This document shows positions 37,642-44,094 of a stretch of DNA of 47,616 nt, one piece after another (the first letter of the stretch is position 1; each line of letters begins with the position of its first letter). The stretch spans positions 1 through 47,616 of the forward strand of contig JAPLNM010000140.1 of the NCBI GenBank assembly GCA_026692845.1, written 5' to 3'. The notes beneath the pieces are model-generated. The model was not told where the DNA came from. It did no database searches and worked only from the letters and a program-made list of their open reading frames with translations. The translations under genes and the position numbers were made by a program. The DNA comes from Planctomycetota bacterium. GTDB taxonomy: Bacteria; Planctomycetota; Planctomycetia; Pirellulales; Pirellulaceae.

Positions 37642-37980
37642 ATGTCCAACGATTTAGAGCAAGAAGCCGGCCAGGATACCCGAGCAGGTGGCCAAGCTCC
37701 ACAACAAGTCTCGGTTCAAGTTAGGGACGAAGATGCGATCGCCCTGTACGCGAATTTTTGCAGAGTCACCGGCTCGCCTGAGGAACTCATTGTCGATTTC
37801 GGCCTGAATCCCCAGCCAGTAGGGATCCCCAAGGATCCGATCCATGTCAAGCAAAGGATCATCATGAATTTCTTCACCGCCAAGCGATTGCTTGCCGCCC
37901 TGAGCATGTCTGTCCAACGGCACGAACAAGTCTTCGGCGTATTGGAAACGGACATTCAGAAGCGACTACGAGTGCAGTAG
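37642..37980 (+). CDS. DUF3467 family protein
   Basis: A 112-residue soluble protein. After a polar N-terminus of about 25 residues it has the DUF3467 pattern: VQVRDEDAIALYANFCRVTG, then PEELIVDFG and RIIMNFFTAKRLLAAL, ending QRHEQVFGVLETDI. No catalytic or binding residues are recognised. The family is widespread and uncharacterised, and is often near phage-like or secretion genes. The ATG at 37642 is preceded by AGAGAAAG. It starts 109 bp after the M50-HlyD gene and probably ends the cluster. A 14-bp hairpin follows its stop. Confidence 0.85.
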   Translation: MSNDLEQEAGQDTRAGGQAPQQVSVQVRDEDAIALYANFCRVTGSPEELIVDFGLNPQPVGIPKDPIHVKQRIIMNFFTAKRLLAALSMSVQRHEQVFGVLETDIQKRLRVQ

Positions 37981-38008
37981 TCCTTTATTTGGCCTTGAGA
38001 TACGAAAT

Positions 38009-38043
38009 TTCGGCCCGTTTGGCGGTTTGCCAAACGGGCCGAA
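38009..38043 (+). terminator. Strong 14-bp hairpin downstream of the DUF3467 gene
   Basis: The arms TTCGGCCCGTTTGG (38009-38022) and its exact complement (38030-38043) enclose a seven-base loop. The position 29 bp after the stop suggests termination. No T-run follows, so Rho-independent activity is uncertain. It may insulate the following tRNA gene. Confidence 0.6.
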
Positions 38044-38126
38044 CTCGTTACACTCTTGACTCTTCGACGAGGCGGTCAACCGGGGCAATCAGCTTGCAGG
38101 TTTGGCTGTTGAAATCGGCGAAAAAT

Positions 38127-38201
38127 CGGGCCGTAGCGCAGCCTGGCTAGCGCGCTACCTTGGGGTGGTAGAGGTCGTGGGTTCGAATCCCGCCGGCCCG
38201 A
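38127..38201 (+). tRNA. tRNA-Pro (anticodon GGG)
   Basis: A 75-nt cloverleaf. The acceptor stem CGGGCCG pairs with CGGCCCG (38194-38200), with discriminator A at 38201. The D-arm is GCGCAGCCTGGCTAGCGCGC. The anticodon stem CTACC/GGTAG closes the loop TTGGGGT, giving GGG. The T-arm is GTGGG-TTCGAAT-CCCGC. CCA is not encoded. The 3' half, from the anticodon loop on, lies inside the 103-bp att repeat, so it has been supplied by the element at 38160-46296 while restoring a complete tRNA. An intrinsic terminator follows. Confidence 0.95.
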
Positions 38202-39939
38202 TTAGCGAAAACCCTTGGGTTCCTTGCGAATCCAAGGGTTTTTTCGTTTCGTGGTCGCTTGTCGCCGCCGTCTTGATATTGTCCCAAAATGCCCCTTTTT
38301 GACCTGTTTGGACGGTGTTAGGTGCAACCATTGGTGCAACCGAAGGTGCAACCAAAAAAGCCTCATCGGTTCCGGTTCGACGCAAGCTTGCCGTCGCGGT
38401 GATCGACTCAAGCGACAAGTTCGGCAACGCATCGACAGCCCCGGCAACGTCCAGCAATCGCGGGTCGGTGTAGGTCTTCATTGTTAAGCGGATGTCGCTA
38501 TGTCTCATCGCTTGTTGCGCTGTCCTGGGTGCAACGCCCCCCTTGCTTAACAGCGTCCCAAACGTATGTCGCAAAGCGTGTACGTCGACAGTCCGGCCCC
38601 GGTCGTCTACCTTGGCAATGCCCGCCGCCGCAAGGTCGCGATCCAAGCAGCGAACCAAGCTTTTCGGAACGTTGAATAATCGCAAAGTCCGGTCGATCGA
38701 TGCCGACTTGAAATTAAGGACCGATCGCGACCGCGTCTTGATTTCGACCCATTGCCGCAACTCGTCTAGCAAGTCGGCCCGCAGCGGCAGGTCGACCGCT
38801 TCGCGGTTCTTGGTGTCTTTCGGTTTCATGCTCAAAACTGCTGTCGGCCCGTCTAAGCGTAGATGGTCAAGGGTCAGCGATGCGATTTCCCCGCGACGCA
38901 AGCCAGTTAAGACCGCGACCTTGTAAACCAAGTAGCGTTCGAACCCTCTTTGGTCTAGTTTCTCTAGGAACGCCGTATTTGCCCCAAGTTTAGCTTTCGC
39001 AATGTCGACGGCTCGTTGGATGGTTTCGAAGTCCAAACGCGCCAGCGACCACGTTTTGCGGCTTGTGGGGGACGTTGGCAGGTCGTCGCCTAACTTTGCG
39101 ACAGTTTCCCGCCCATACTCGGCAAGCGGTCGCCAACGTGCAACGAAAAGCAGTCTTCGAAGTTCGGTTTCGTTAAGCGCCCGCCGTTGTCGTCGCAGGT
39201 CGTCCGCTTCGTTGTATTTGCCGACCCCCGCAAAGGGGTTAATCTCTAACCGCTTGTCGCCTAGCATGCTCGATTTCTTGTTGCGAACCCGTTTTCCGGT
39301 CAACCAGTAACCGAACGATATAAGCGTTCCGGTGTAATCGTTGATGGTCGCAAGCGATCGGTCTTTTTGCAGTTCGCCCGAAAGCCATTTGATAAACTTG
39401 TCCGCGTTCAAGTCGTGCAAGCGTCGAAAGTCGCAAGCGTCGGCGACTTCAAGTAACCGTTTTCTTGTCGTCTTGACCCGGTCCGGGTGTTTGTTTTCTT
39501 GGGTCAGATAATCGCAGTAGTCCGCGATATGCTCCAAGACGGATCGCTTGGCATGCTTACCCGTCTCGGCATCCTGGGAAGTGATAACGCCGCCCCGGAT
39601 TTTCTCCGATGTGCTTTCTAGTTCGGCAAGCTTGCTTTTCGCCGCTTGTTTGTCTCGGCAGCCGGTAGGGGTTTCTCGAACGATGCCGCGCCCATCGCGA
39701 TATTTCGCAAAGTAGGTCTCGGACTTGGTCCTAACCTTACGCGACCCGTCCGCAGCGGTGACAACAACGCCCGATCGCTTTTCGCCGGTCCGGTCGGTCC
39801 AAGTCGCGATCGACTCAGCAACAAAGGCCCGGCCCGGTTGCTCTCGAAGTTCCTTCGATGTTGCGACTCTTTGCTTAGTCGAAACCTTGGCTTGGCTTGG
39901 TAGCGGTCGCGTAGAGGTCTTTTTGTAGATTGTGCCCAT
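38155..39939 (-). CDS. int: Tyrosine integrase of the element, with attachment site inside its 3' end
   Basis: A 594-residue site-specific recombinase. An N-terminal ~120-residue region rich in basic residues precedes a SAM-like core-binding domain (about 130-250, VLEHIADYCDYLTQENKHPD). The catalytic domain has Arg in LTGLRRGEIASL (near 345), HALRH (near 455), the second His/Arg region MRHSDIRLT and the nucleophile in MKTYTDP (near residue 489). All are present. The ribosome site AAAGGAGAATTG precedes the ATG at 39939. After the nucleophile, about 100 residues continue through the att repeat, where the frame reads the tRNA as GPAGFEPTTSTTP, then stops one codon outside it. In the circular form the same frame would continue for 58 other residues (46018-46193). 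The last 35 or so residues are dictated by att DNA. Promoter and control may lie at 40332-40398. Confidence 0.95.
   Translation of the reverse strand: MGTIYKKTSTRPLPSQAKVSTKQRVATSKELREQPGRAFVAESIATWTDRTGEKRSGVVVTAADGSRKVRTKSETYFAKYRDGRGIVRETPTGCRDKQAAKSKLAELESTSEKIRGGVITSQDAETGKHAKRSVLEHIADYCDYLTQENKHPDRVKTTRKRLLEVADACDFRRLHDLNADKFIKWLSGELQKDRSLATINDYTGTLISFGYWLTGKRVRNKKSSMLGDKRLEINPFAGVGKYNEADDLRRQRRALNETELRRLLFVARWRPLAEYGRETVAKLGDDLPTSPTSRKTWSLARLDFETIQRAVDIAKAKLGANTAFLEKLDQRGFERYLVYKVAVLTGLRRGEIASLTLDHLRLDGPTAVLSMKPKDTKNREAVDLPLRADLLDELRQWVEIKTRSRSVLNFKSASIDRTLRLFNVPKSLVRCLDRDLAAAGIAKVDDRGRTVDVHALRHTFGTLLSKGGVAPRTAQQAMRHSDIRLTMKTYTDPRLLDVAGAVDALPNLSLESITATASLRRTGTDEAFLVAPSVAPMVAPNTVQTGQKGAFWDNIKTAATSDHETKKPLDSQGTQGFSLIGPAGFEPTTSTTPR
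38160..38262. repeat. Left attachment repeat (103 bp, perfect direct repeat)
   Basis: Identical over 103 bp to 46194-46296. It covers the tRNA-Pro sequence from TTGGGGT in the anticodon loop to the 3' end, then the terminator hairpin and TTTCGTGGTCGCTTGT. This is the complete-tRNA junction. The sequences diverge on both sides of the repeat. Confidence 0.95.
38208..38244 (+). terminator. Intrinsic terminator after tRNA-Pro (left copy)
   Basis: AACCCTTGG (38210-38218) pairs with CCAAGGGTT (38232-38240) and is followed by a T-run (38239-38244). It begins six bases after the tRNA and lies inside the att repeat. Confidence 0.9.
38321..38353. promoter_or_regulatory. Three GGTGCAACC repeats, 12-bp period (candidate arm-type integrase sites, left)
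   Basis: GGTGCAACC occurs at 38321, 38333 and 38345, all in the same orientation with three-base spacers, 58 bp inside the left att repeat. The sites lie within the int gene and encode APSVAPMVAPN. The same 12-bp-period repeat occurs about 62 bp inside the right att, in another reading frame. Direct repeats of 9-10 bp flanking the core are typical of arm-type sites bound by the N-terminal domain of tyrosine integrases. Confidence 0.6.
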
Positions 39940-40019
39940 TGTGCAATTCTCCTTTGCATCTACTCAAGTTGAAAAAAGACGCGGCAGCCGGTGAGTATTC
40001 CGGTTTTCGGTCCGTCGAC

Positions 40020-40262
40020 CTATCCGCGCCGGTTCAAGTGTAACTGATCGCCCTTGGGACGATAACCTAGAAATCGACCACAGCGCCGGCATTCTGAACG
40101 AATAACCCCCGGTCTTTTCGGGTCTTCGGTTTCGATCGTATCGAAAAGCGCCAGGATATGAAAAAAGCATTCCGCCGACGGATCGCAAGCGACAGTCACC
40201 TTGGTAATCGGTGGCTTGTCGTCCCATGCTTGCCGCAGTCGTTCTTGTAATTCATGGTTCAT
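40020..40262 (-). CDS. Small Cys-containing protein upstream of int
   Basis: An 80-residue protein of unknown function. Cysteines occur at ACDPSAECFF and in ECRRCGRFLGYRP, an arrangement that could bind one zinc ion. The C-terminal CRRCGRFLGYRPKGDQ is similar in style to short zinc-ribbon tails of mobile-element proteins. The ATG at 40262 has AAGGGCGG upstream; an alternative ATG at 40286 has GGGCGGCGG. It is the first gene after the SOS-box-like repeats and is followed by int after 80 bp, so the two probably share a promoter. Size and place would suit an excision or control factor, but nothing in its sequence proves it. Confidence 0.6.
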   Translation of the reverse strand: MNHELQERLRQAWDDKPPITKVTVACDPSAECFFHILALFDTIETEDPKRPGVIRSECRRCGRFLGYRPKGDQLHLNRRG

Positions 40263-40331
40263 AAAACCGCCCTTTATGCTCGGCATCCGCCGCCCTAGGT
40301 GGCAGGATGCCCTTATGTCCCTTATGGGATA

Positions 40332-40398
40332 TAGGAACTAGGGTTCCGCAGTTGCATACCGAAATTTTCCTCAGTACTTAGGAACTAGGGTTCCGCAG
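40332..40398 (-). promoter_or_regulatory. Paired 20-bp direct repeats with LexA/SOS-box-like dyads
   Basis: TAGGAACTAGGGTTCCGCAG occurs twice, at 40332-40351 and 40379-40398, spaced 47 bp apart. Each copy contains the dyad GGAAC-TAGG-GTTCC, and so GAAC-N4-GTTC, the form of LexA box known from Bacillus and actinobacteria. Reading the minus strand, the copy nearer int is followed directly by TATATC, a -10-like sequence, with TGCAAC 17 bp earlier. The repeats sit upstream of the small Cys protein and int. The far copy overlaps the stop of the winged-helix gene. A phage-type or element repressor could also bind here. Confidence 0.5.
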
Positions 40399-40779
40399 CG
40401 ATGCGACGCGGTAAACCGACAACCCCTTATTCAGTCCGCCTTGATAGACGACAACCAGCAACCCTAAATCGGCAAGCTTGCTTATCGCGTTGCGTACCGA
40501 TCGCGATGAAACCCCTAACCGCTTCGCGATGTGCCCTTGGGAAGTCTTCGCGGTTCCGTTGCGGGTGTCTCGATACAATACAAGCCAAGTTCCGATTTCC
40601 GCCCTGGTTAGTCCTTGCAGCGACAAGTCGACGAACTCATTAAGGACCGCAAAGCGATCGCGGGTTGCCTTGTGGCTTGGCTTATGCCCCTTGGCTTTCG
40701 ATGTCTCGTTGCCCTGGGTGGGGTTGCTCATCGGTGGCAAGACCGAAGCGCCCGGCAGTCGTCGACTTAGGGTTGCCAT
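40378..40779 (-). CDS. Winged-helix DNA-binding protein
   Basis: A 133-residue protein. After a basic, Pro/Ser-rich N-terminus of about 45 residues it has a winged-helix domain (LQGLTRAEIGTWLVLYRDTR, then the recognition part SQGHIAKRLGVSSRSVRNAI, then a beta-wing VVVYQGGLNKG). The ATG at 40779 is chosen: GGGGGGG lies upstream, and the gene overlaps the stop of the DnaB-like gene by 13 bp. It may be a replication initiator-type or plasmid-style regulator. The 20-bp repeats overlapping its stop are candidate targets, but this is a guess. It is the last gene of the coupled replication operon. Confidence 0.75.
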   Translation of the reverse strand: MATLSRRLPGASVLPPMSNPTQGNETSKAKGHKPSHKATRDRFAVLNEFVDLSLQGLTRAEIGTWLVLYRDTRNGTAKTSQGHIAKRLGVSSRSVRNAISKLADLGLLVVVYQGGLNKGLSVYRVASLRNPSS

Positions 40780-41717
40780 ATTTGCCCCCCCGCCGACGGT
40801 GTACTGTCCCAAAGGTCTTGCAGCGTCGACAGTAGCGACCCGTCCGCATTGCCTTGGCTTGTCGTCTCGATCGCTTCGAATTGTTGGACCGCCCCGTTAA
40901 ACGAAAGCTTGATTGCCCCGGTTTCACCATACCGCGCCTTGTGTTGTGACAACAAGCGGTCGGTCGAACTCGACGCGGTCAGGATAAACGCATCGTCCGC
41001 GCCATACTCAAGTTCGCCGGACTCCTTGAAGCTTGCAAGGTTCATAAGTTCGCCGCTATAGCTTGACCGGCCCGCGTTGTCTTTTTGCCGACCAACGCTT
41101 GAGACAACCAAGACCGCCGCGCCCGCCTCAGCAAAGGCCCTCAAGTAGCTCATCGCGGCATCGATCGACCCGCGCCGGTCGCCTTGGGTGGCAACGGATG
41201 AAACCGGTATTCGTTGGATATAGTCGATAACGATAATCAAGCGATCGTCGGCCCCGGTCAAGGGTGCGAACTCATCGACAGTTGCCGCGATGTTTTCAAG
41301 TGTGAACGGTGGTCGAACAAAACAAAGTCGCGGGTTAATGCGTTCGATCGCTTCAAGACCGATTGCGACCCGGTCGGCATGCTCGGAACCTAGGTTCCGG
41401 TGTCGAATGTTGGTCAATGGAACGCCGGACAGTCGCGACAATTGCCTATCAAGCAAAACGTCCGGCCCCATTTCAACATTGCAAACGACGGCCCGCAGGT
41501 CCTCATCTAATCGCATCGCATCGACTACAGCTTGGCAAACGAAAGCGGTCTTGCCCGCGCCCGGTGACCCGCCGAACAAAGTGACAAGCTTAGGACCGAT
41601 TTCAAGCTTGCTTAAAGGTCCTTGTTCCGCGACGCGAAAGAACGTCGGCGACTTGCCCGAAAGTAGGTCGGTTTTCCAAGTAGCGAACGCATCCGAAGCG
41701 GTAATGAATTTAGCCAC
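40767..41717 (-). CDS. DnaB-like RecA-fold helicase/ATPase
   Basis: A 316-residue ATPase resembling the C-terminal domain of DnaB helicases and RepA-type proteins. Walker A is FGGSPGAGKT near residues 48-56. Walker B is LIIVIDYIQRI, where DnaB has IDYLQL, and the C-terminal strand reads AIKLSFNGAVQQFE. The DnaB N-terminal domain is absent. The GTG at 41717 is chosen because AAAGGGGGC lies just upstream, and the eight-base overlap with the primase gene is GTGGCTAA. A longer ATG start would run deep into the primase gene. With the primase and DUF669 genes it probably replicates the excised element. A RecA-like loader is the other possibility. Confidence 0.8.
   Translation of the reverse strand: MAKFITASDAFATWKTDLLSGKSPTFFRVAEQGPLSKLEIGPKLVTLFGGSPGAGKTAFVCQAVVDAMRLDEDLRAVVCNVEMGPDVLLDRQLSRLSGVPLTNIRHRNLGSEHADRVAIGLEAIERINPRLCFVRPPFTLENIAATVDEFAPLTGADDRLIIVIDYIQRIPVSSVATQGDRRGSIDAAMSYLRAFAEAGAAVLVVSSVGRQKDNAGRSSYSGELMNLASFKESGELEYGADDAFILTASSSTDRLLSQHKARYGETGAIKLSFNGAVQQFEAIETTSQGNADGSLLSTLQDLWDSTPSAGGQIWQP
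41384..41399. promoter_or_regulatory. Perfect 16-bp palindrome inside the DnaB-like gene
   Basis: CGGAACCTAGGTTCCG is fully self-complementary. It shares the GGAAC-N4-GTTCC pattern with the two sites at 40332-40398, so it also fits GAAC-N4-GTTC. It is inside coding sequence, so it may be coincidental or an internal operator. Confidence 0.4.
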
Positions 41718-42684
41718 AATTGCCCCCTTTGCGGATGCCGCATTCAATTTGCCGCCGAACTTCGCTTGGTGGTAGTCCAGCGTCCAAGGCGGACTCGGAC
41801 AGCAAGGCGAATGCAAGTTCCATCGAACAACCGAACTCGGCAAGGTTCGCAGCGGCAGAAAAAAGCGACCTTGCCCTATCGCCCGCCGCCGACCCTTGGC
41901 GGATAAAATCAAGTGTCGATCGGTTTAACGTGCTAGGCCCGCATCCAACGCGACGCGATGCGATTTCGGCTTGCTTGTGATCGACAGCATCGACCGCCGC
42001 TTGCCAGTCGGCGACCGCTTGTTGGTTCGTCCTGGGTGCCCTGGGTAGCTCAAAGGCTATCGGCTCGGATGCCATGCTACGCAACCGCGACGGCTCAAGG
42101 TGTAGCAGTTCGTCCAGCAAGACCCGCCGCTTGTGTAGTCCGGTCTTGGGGTGTTTGCTATTAGGTGCCCTGAACGCTCGGACGCGATCATAAACGGATA
42201 AATCGATGCCGACTTGGTGCAAGCTTGCGATCGACTCAGCATAGGCCCGACAGTGTCCAGCGAACGACGGCCCCGGCAGCGGCCCCCAAAGCGAAGTCGG
42301 TAAGCCAAGGTGGTAGCCCTTGGACCCGCTAAAAAATACAAGCAGTTCGTCGTCGATCGCGTATCGATTGCCAAGACCACAAGCTAAGCGTCTTGCATCG
42401 ATCGTCGCTTGTTCGAAGTCGTCTTCGCGGTCGATGTCGAACCAAAGCCAACTCGAATAGGTTTCGCCGGTGTAGCCTCTAGTCGTCCGGTTCGTCTCAA
42501 GGTAGCGTCGGAACGCATCGCCAAAACAAAACGCCGATAAATAGCATTCGGACCCCGTATCCGCCTTTTCGTCGCATTCGCAATAGGCAACGAACGCCGC
42601 CGACCAAGTAATTAGTCGGCGATCGTTCCTTGTGTCGCCCGCGATGCGAAACCCATAGGGGAACGCATCGCAAGGACTAGCCAT
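41710..42684 (-). CDS. Archaeo-eukaryotic-type primase (AEP superfamily)
   Basis: A 324-residue primase-like protein. Motif I is WLWFDIDRED (Asp-x-Asp), motif II is FFSGSKGYHLGLP (Ser and His), and motif III is RAFRAPNSKHPKTGLHKRRV. This set is typical of AEP primases of mobile elements. The C-terminal part (PPSEVRRQIECGIRKGG) resembles the primase-helicase tail of the PriCT family. The start is the ATG at 42684 with AAGGGGGCGC upstream; the eight-base overlap with the DUF669 gene is coupled translation. Its product should prime DNA synthesis for the element together with the DnaB-like ATPase encoded next. Polymerase activity cannot be judged from sequence. Confidence 0.8.
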   Translation of the reverse strand: MASPCDAFPYGFRIAGDTRNDRRLITWSAAFVAYCECDEKADTGSECYLSAFCFGDAFRRYLETNRTTRGYTGETYSSWLWFDIDREDDFEQATIDARRLACGLGNRYAIDDELLVFFSGSKGYHLGLPTSLWGPLPGPSFAGHCRAYAESIASLHQVGIDLSVYDRVRAFRAPNSKHPKTGLHKRRVLLDELLHLEPSRLRSMASEPIAFELPRAPRTNQQAVADWQAAVDAVDHKQAEIASRRVGCGPSTLNRSTLDFIRQGSAAGDRARSLFSAAANLAEFGCSMELAFALLSESALDAGLPPSEVRRQIECGIRKGGNCG

Positions 42685-43180
42685 TATCCGCGCCCCCTTC
42701 GCTTGGTTCCTGGGTGGTCGCTTCGGATTGCTCCGAGGGTGCGAACGCGTCCGGCAGCTCCTTGTCGAATCCGATAGCCTCAAAGGACTTGACCCGGTTT
42801 CGTTCGGTCCCGTCGTCGTCGGCCCTCAAAGCAACCTTGACCCGGCAGCGGATGAAACGCGGCAGCGGTTTTTTCAGTTGCTCTAAGGACTGGATACCAA
42901 GCTTGCCAAGGTCGCGTTTTGTTTGTGGCATCGCGGCAGCGGTCAACCAGCAATCCGCCCAAAGTAAACGCCCGGCATGCTCCGAAGGTTCTAAGACCTT
43001 GAAGGTAATTTTGAAACCGGGTGTCCCTGAACGTGACTTGTCCAAAACGCCCTCGACAGCATGGCAAACGTAATTGCCCGGTGGTAATGGCTTGAAGTCG
43101 TCCGCCGCTTGGGAGTTATCCCAAAGGTTTTTAAGGTCGCCGTCGCCGTTGCCGTTAGGTAGAATATCAAGCAGTCCCAT
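42677..43180 (-). CDS. DUF669-type phage protein (probable ssDNA-binding role)
   Basis: A 167-residue protein matching the DUF669 pattern: LPPGNYVCHAVEGVLDKS, then GTPGFKITFKVLEP, then AGRLLWADCWL, and a basic central region. The C-terminus is acidic and Glu-rich (PSEQSEATTQEPSEGGADNG), as in single-strand DNA-binding proteins. DUF669 genes occur in phage replication modules, and the placement before the primase fits. The ATG at 43180 is preceded by GAAGGAAC. It overlaps the preceding gene by 14 bp. The direct ssDNA-binding role is inference. Confidence 0.72.
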   Translation of the reverse strand: MGLLDILPNGNGDGDLKNLWDNSQAADDFKPLPPGNYVCHAVEGVLDKSRSGTPGFKITFKVLEPSEHAGRLLWADCWLTAAAMPQTKRDLGKLGIQSLEQLKKPLPRFIRCRVKVALRADDDGTERNRVKSFEAIGFDKELPDAFAPSEQSEATTQEPSEGGADNG

Positions 43181-43643
43181 TCGTTTGTTCCTTCGTGGTT
43201 GTTGGTGCAAGTGATTGATCTAAGGCCCCATCGGTTGCCGCCGGTGGGGTTTTTTCGTTGGTGATCCATGCGACCGCCTCGGCGAATGTACGCAAGTAGT
43301 CCACAGCGCCGGCCCGGTCAGCAAGACGCAAGACCGCGACATACCCGCGATGCCGACTTGGTCTTACGCTCTGAGTTACGCCCTCGATGGTTGCGAATCC
43401 ATCCGCGATAACCGACTTGGTAACGGTTCCGCGCCAACGTCCGCCGTCAGCGAATTGGTTTCGTAAATCGTCAGCCCCGGTTGCGTCGTCGATGGTCGCC
43501 GATCCGGTATCGGATCGCAGTAGCGACGCAAGCAGCGTCAACCGGCCCAACGTGACGCGGTCGATATTGTTCGACGCGGCAAGCGCCATGCCGACCCGTT
43601 TTCGTCTTTCGCCGTCGGCGATTAAATCCTTGGTTTCGCTCAT
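43167..43643 (-). CDS. Unknown 158-residue element protein
   Basis: No family recognised. It is soluble, with no membrane segment or signal peptide. The N-terminal half is helical (LIADGERRKRVGMALAASNN, then TLGRLTLLASLL); the middle contains ATIDDATGADDLRNQFADGG and a basic patch SVRPSRHRGYVAVL. The C-terminus is Thr/Ala-rich. The ATG at 43643 has AAAGGGGGGC upstream and lies two bases after the AlpA-type gene stop. It may be an anti-repressor or replication accessory, but only the location suggests this. Confidence 0.65.
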   Translation of the reverse strand: MSETKDLIADGERRKRVGMALAASNNIDRVTLGRLTLLASLLRSDTGSATIDDATGADDLRNQFADGGRWRGTVTKSVIADGFATIEGVTQSVRPSRHRGYVAVLRLADRAGAVDYLRTFAEAVAWITNEKTPPAATDGALDQSLAPTTTKEQTNGTA

Positions 43644-43645
43644 CG

Positions 43646-43861
43646 TTACTTGCCCCCCTTTTCGACTTGAGGACAACCGGCAGCGATCCAACTAGAAATC
43701 GCGGTTCCGTCCCATCGGACAGCGCCGCCTAACTTGATCGGACGCGGCATTTTTCCCGCGTCGCTTAAGCGGTAAACATGCCGCTTGCTAACGTCCAGCA
43801 TCGACGCGACCGATTCAACGGTCAGCAATCTACTTGGACCCTTCGTTGCTTGTTCTTGCAT
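43646..43861 (-). CDS. AlpA/excisionase-type HTH protein
   Basis: A 71-residue protein with a MerR/AlpA-like helix-turn-helix: LLTVESVASMLDVSKRHVYR, then LSDAGKMPRPIKLGGAVRWDG, with Trp and Ile in the typical wing. AlpA proteins activate integrase or excision genes in satellites and cryptic prophages, and Xis proteins bend DNA at att. The ATG at 43861 has AAGGAGCAAATACC upstream, the best ribosome site of this region. It starts the coupled operon 43861 to 40378, and its own promoter lies in the repeat-rich 43862-44094 region. Confidence 0.85.
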   Translation of the reverse strand: MQEQATKGPSRLLTVESVASMLDVSKRHVYRLSDAGKMPRPIKLGGAVRWDGTAISSWIAAGCPQVEKGGK

Positions 43862-44094
43862 GGTATTTGCTCCTTGGTGCAAGACATTGAAACCAATGTG
43901 ACCCGATGTCGCGTTGCATGCCAAGACGATAGGACTCAACCGGTTACAAGTAAACAATCACGAAATATTGCGTAACCAAGTTTTTTGTTGTGTCACGGTT
44001 TGCAGGACGCGACCACAAGCGGAAAAAAAGGGTCTACGCTCTCGGCATCATAGAGAAGTTTTTTTCGGTTACGAAATACACGGCTCCTATTTCG
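43862..44094. promoter_or_regulatory. Regulatory or origin-like region with GGTTAC and ACGAAATA repeats
   Basis: The 233 bp between the AlpA-type gene and the HTH gene hold no ORF. GGTTAC occurs at 43942 and 44068, and in inverse orientation at 43972. ACGAAATA occurs at 43960 and 44071, and inverse (TATTTCGT) at 44089. The pair at 44068-44099 forms an imperfect inverted repeat overlapping the HTH gene stop. Two T-runs (43981 and 44058) are present. This suits an operator for AlpA autoregulation or an iteron-type origin. No -10/-35 could be assigned. Confidence 0.45.

Noticed and set aside
38009-38043. A certain intrinsic terminator
   Set aside because: The stem is strong, but no T-run follows on the plus strand. 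It is kept only at moderate confidence.
38155-38262. The GPAGFEPTTSTTP peptide as a domain signature
   Set aside because: It is a translation of the tRNA-Pro 3' half and is a well-known false similarity. It says nothing about protein function.
38321-38353. A CRISPR array
   Set aside because: The GGTGCAACC copies are nine bases with three-base spacers. There are no cas genes.
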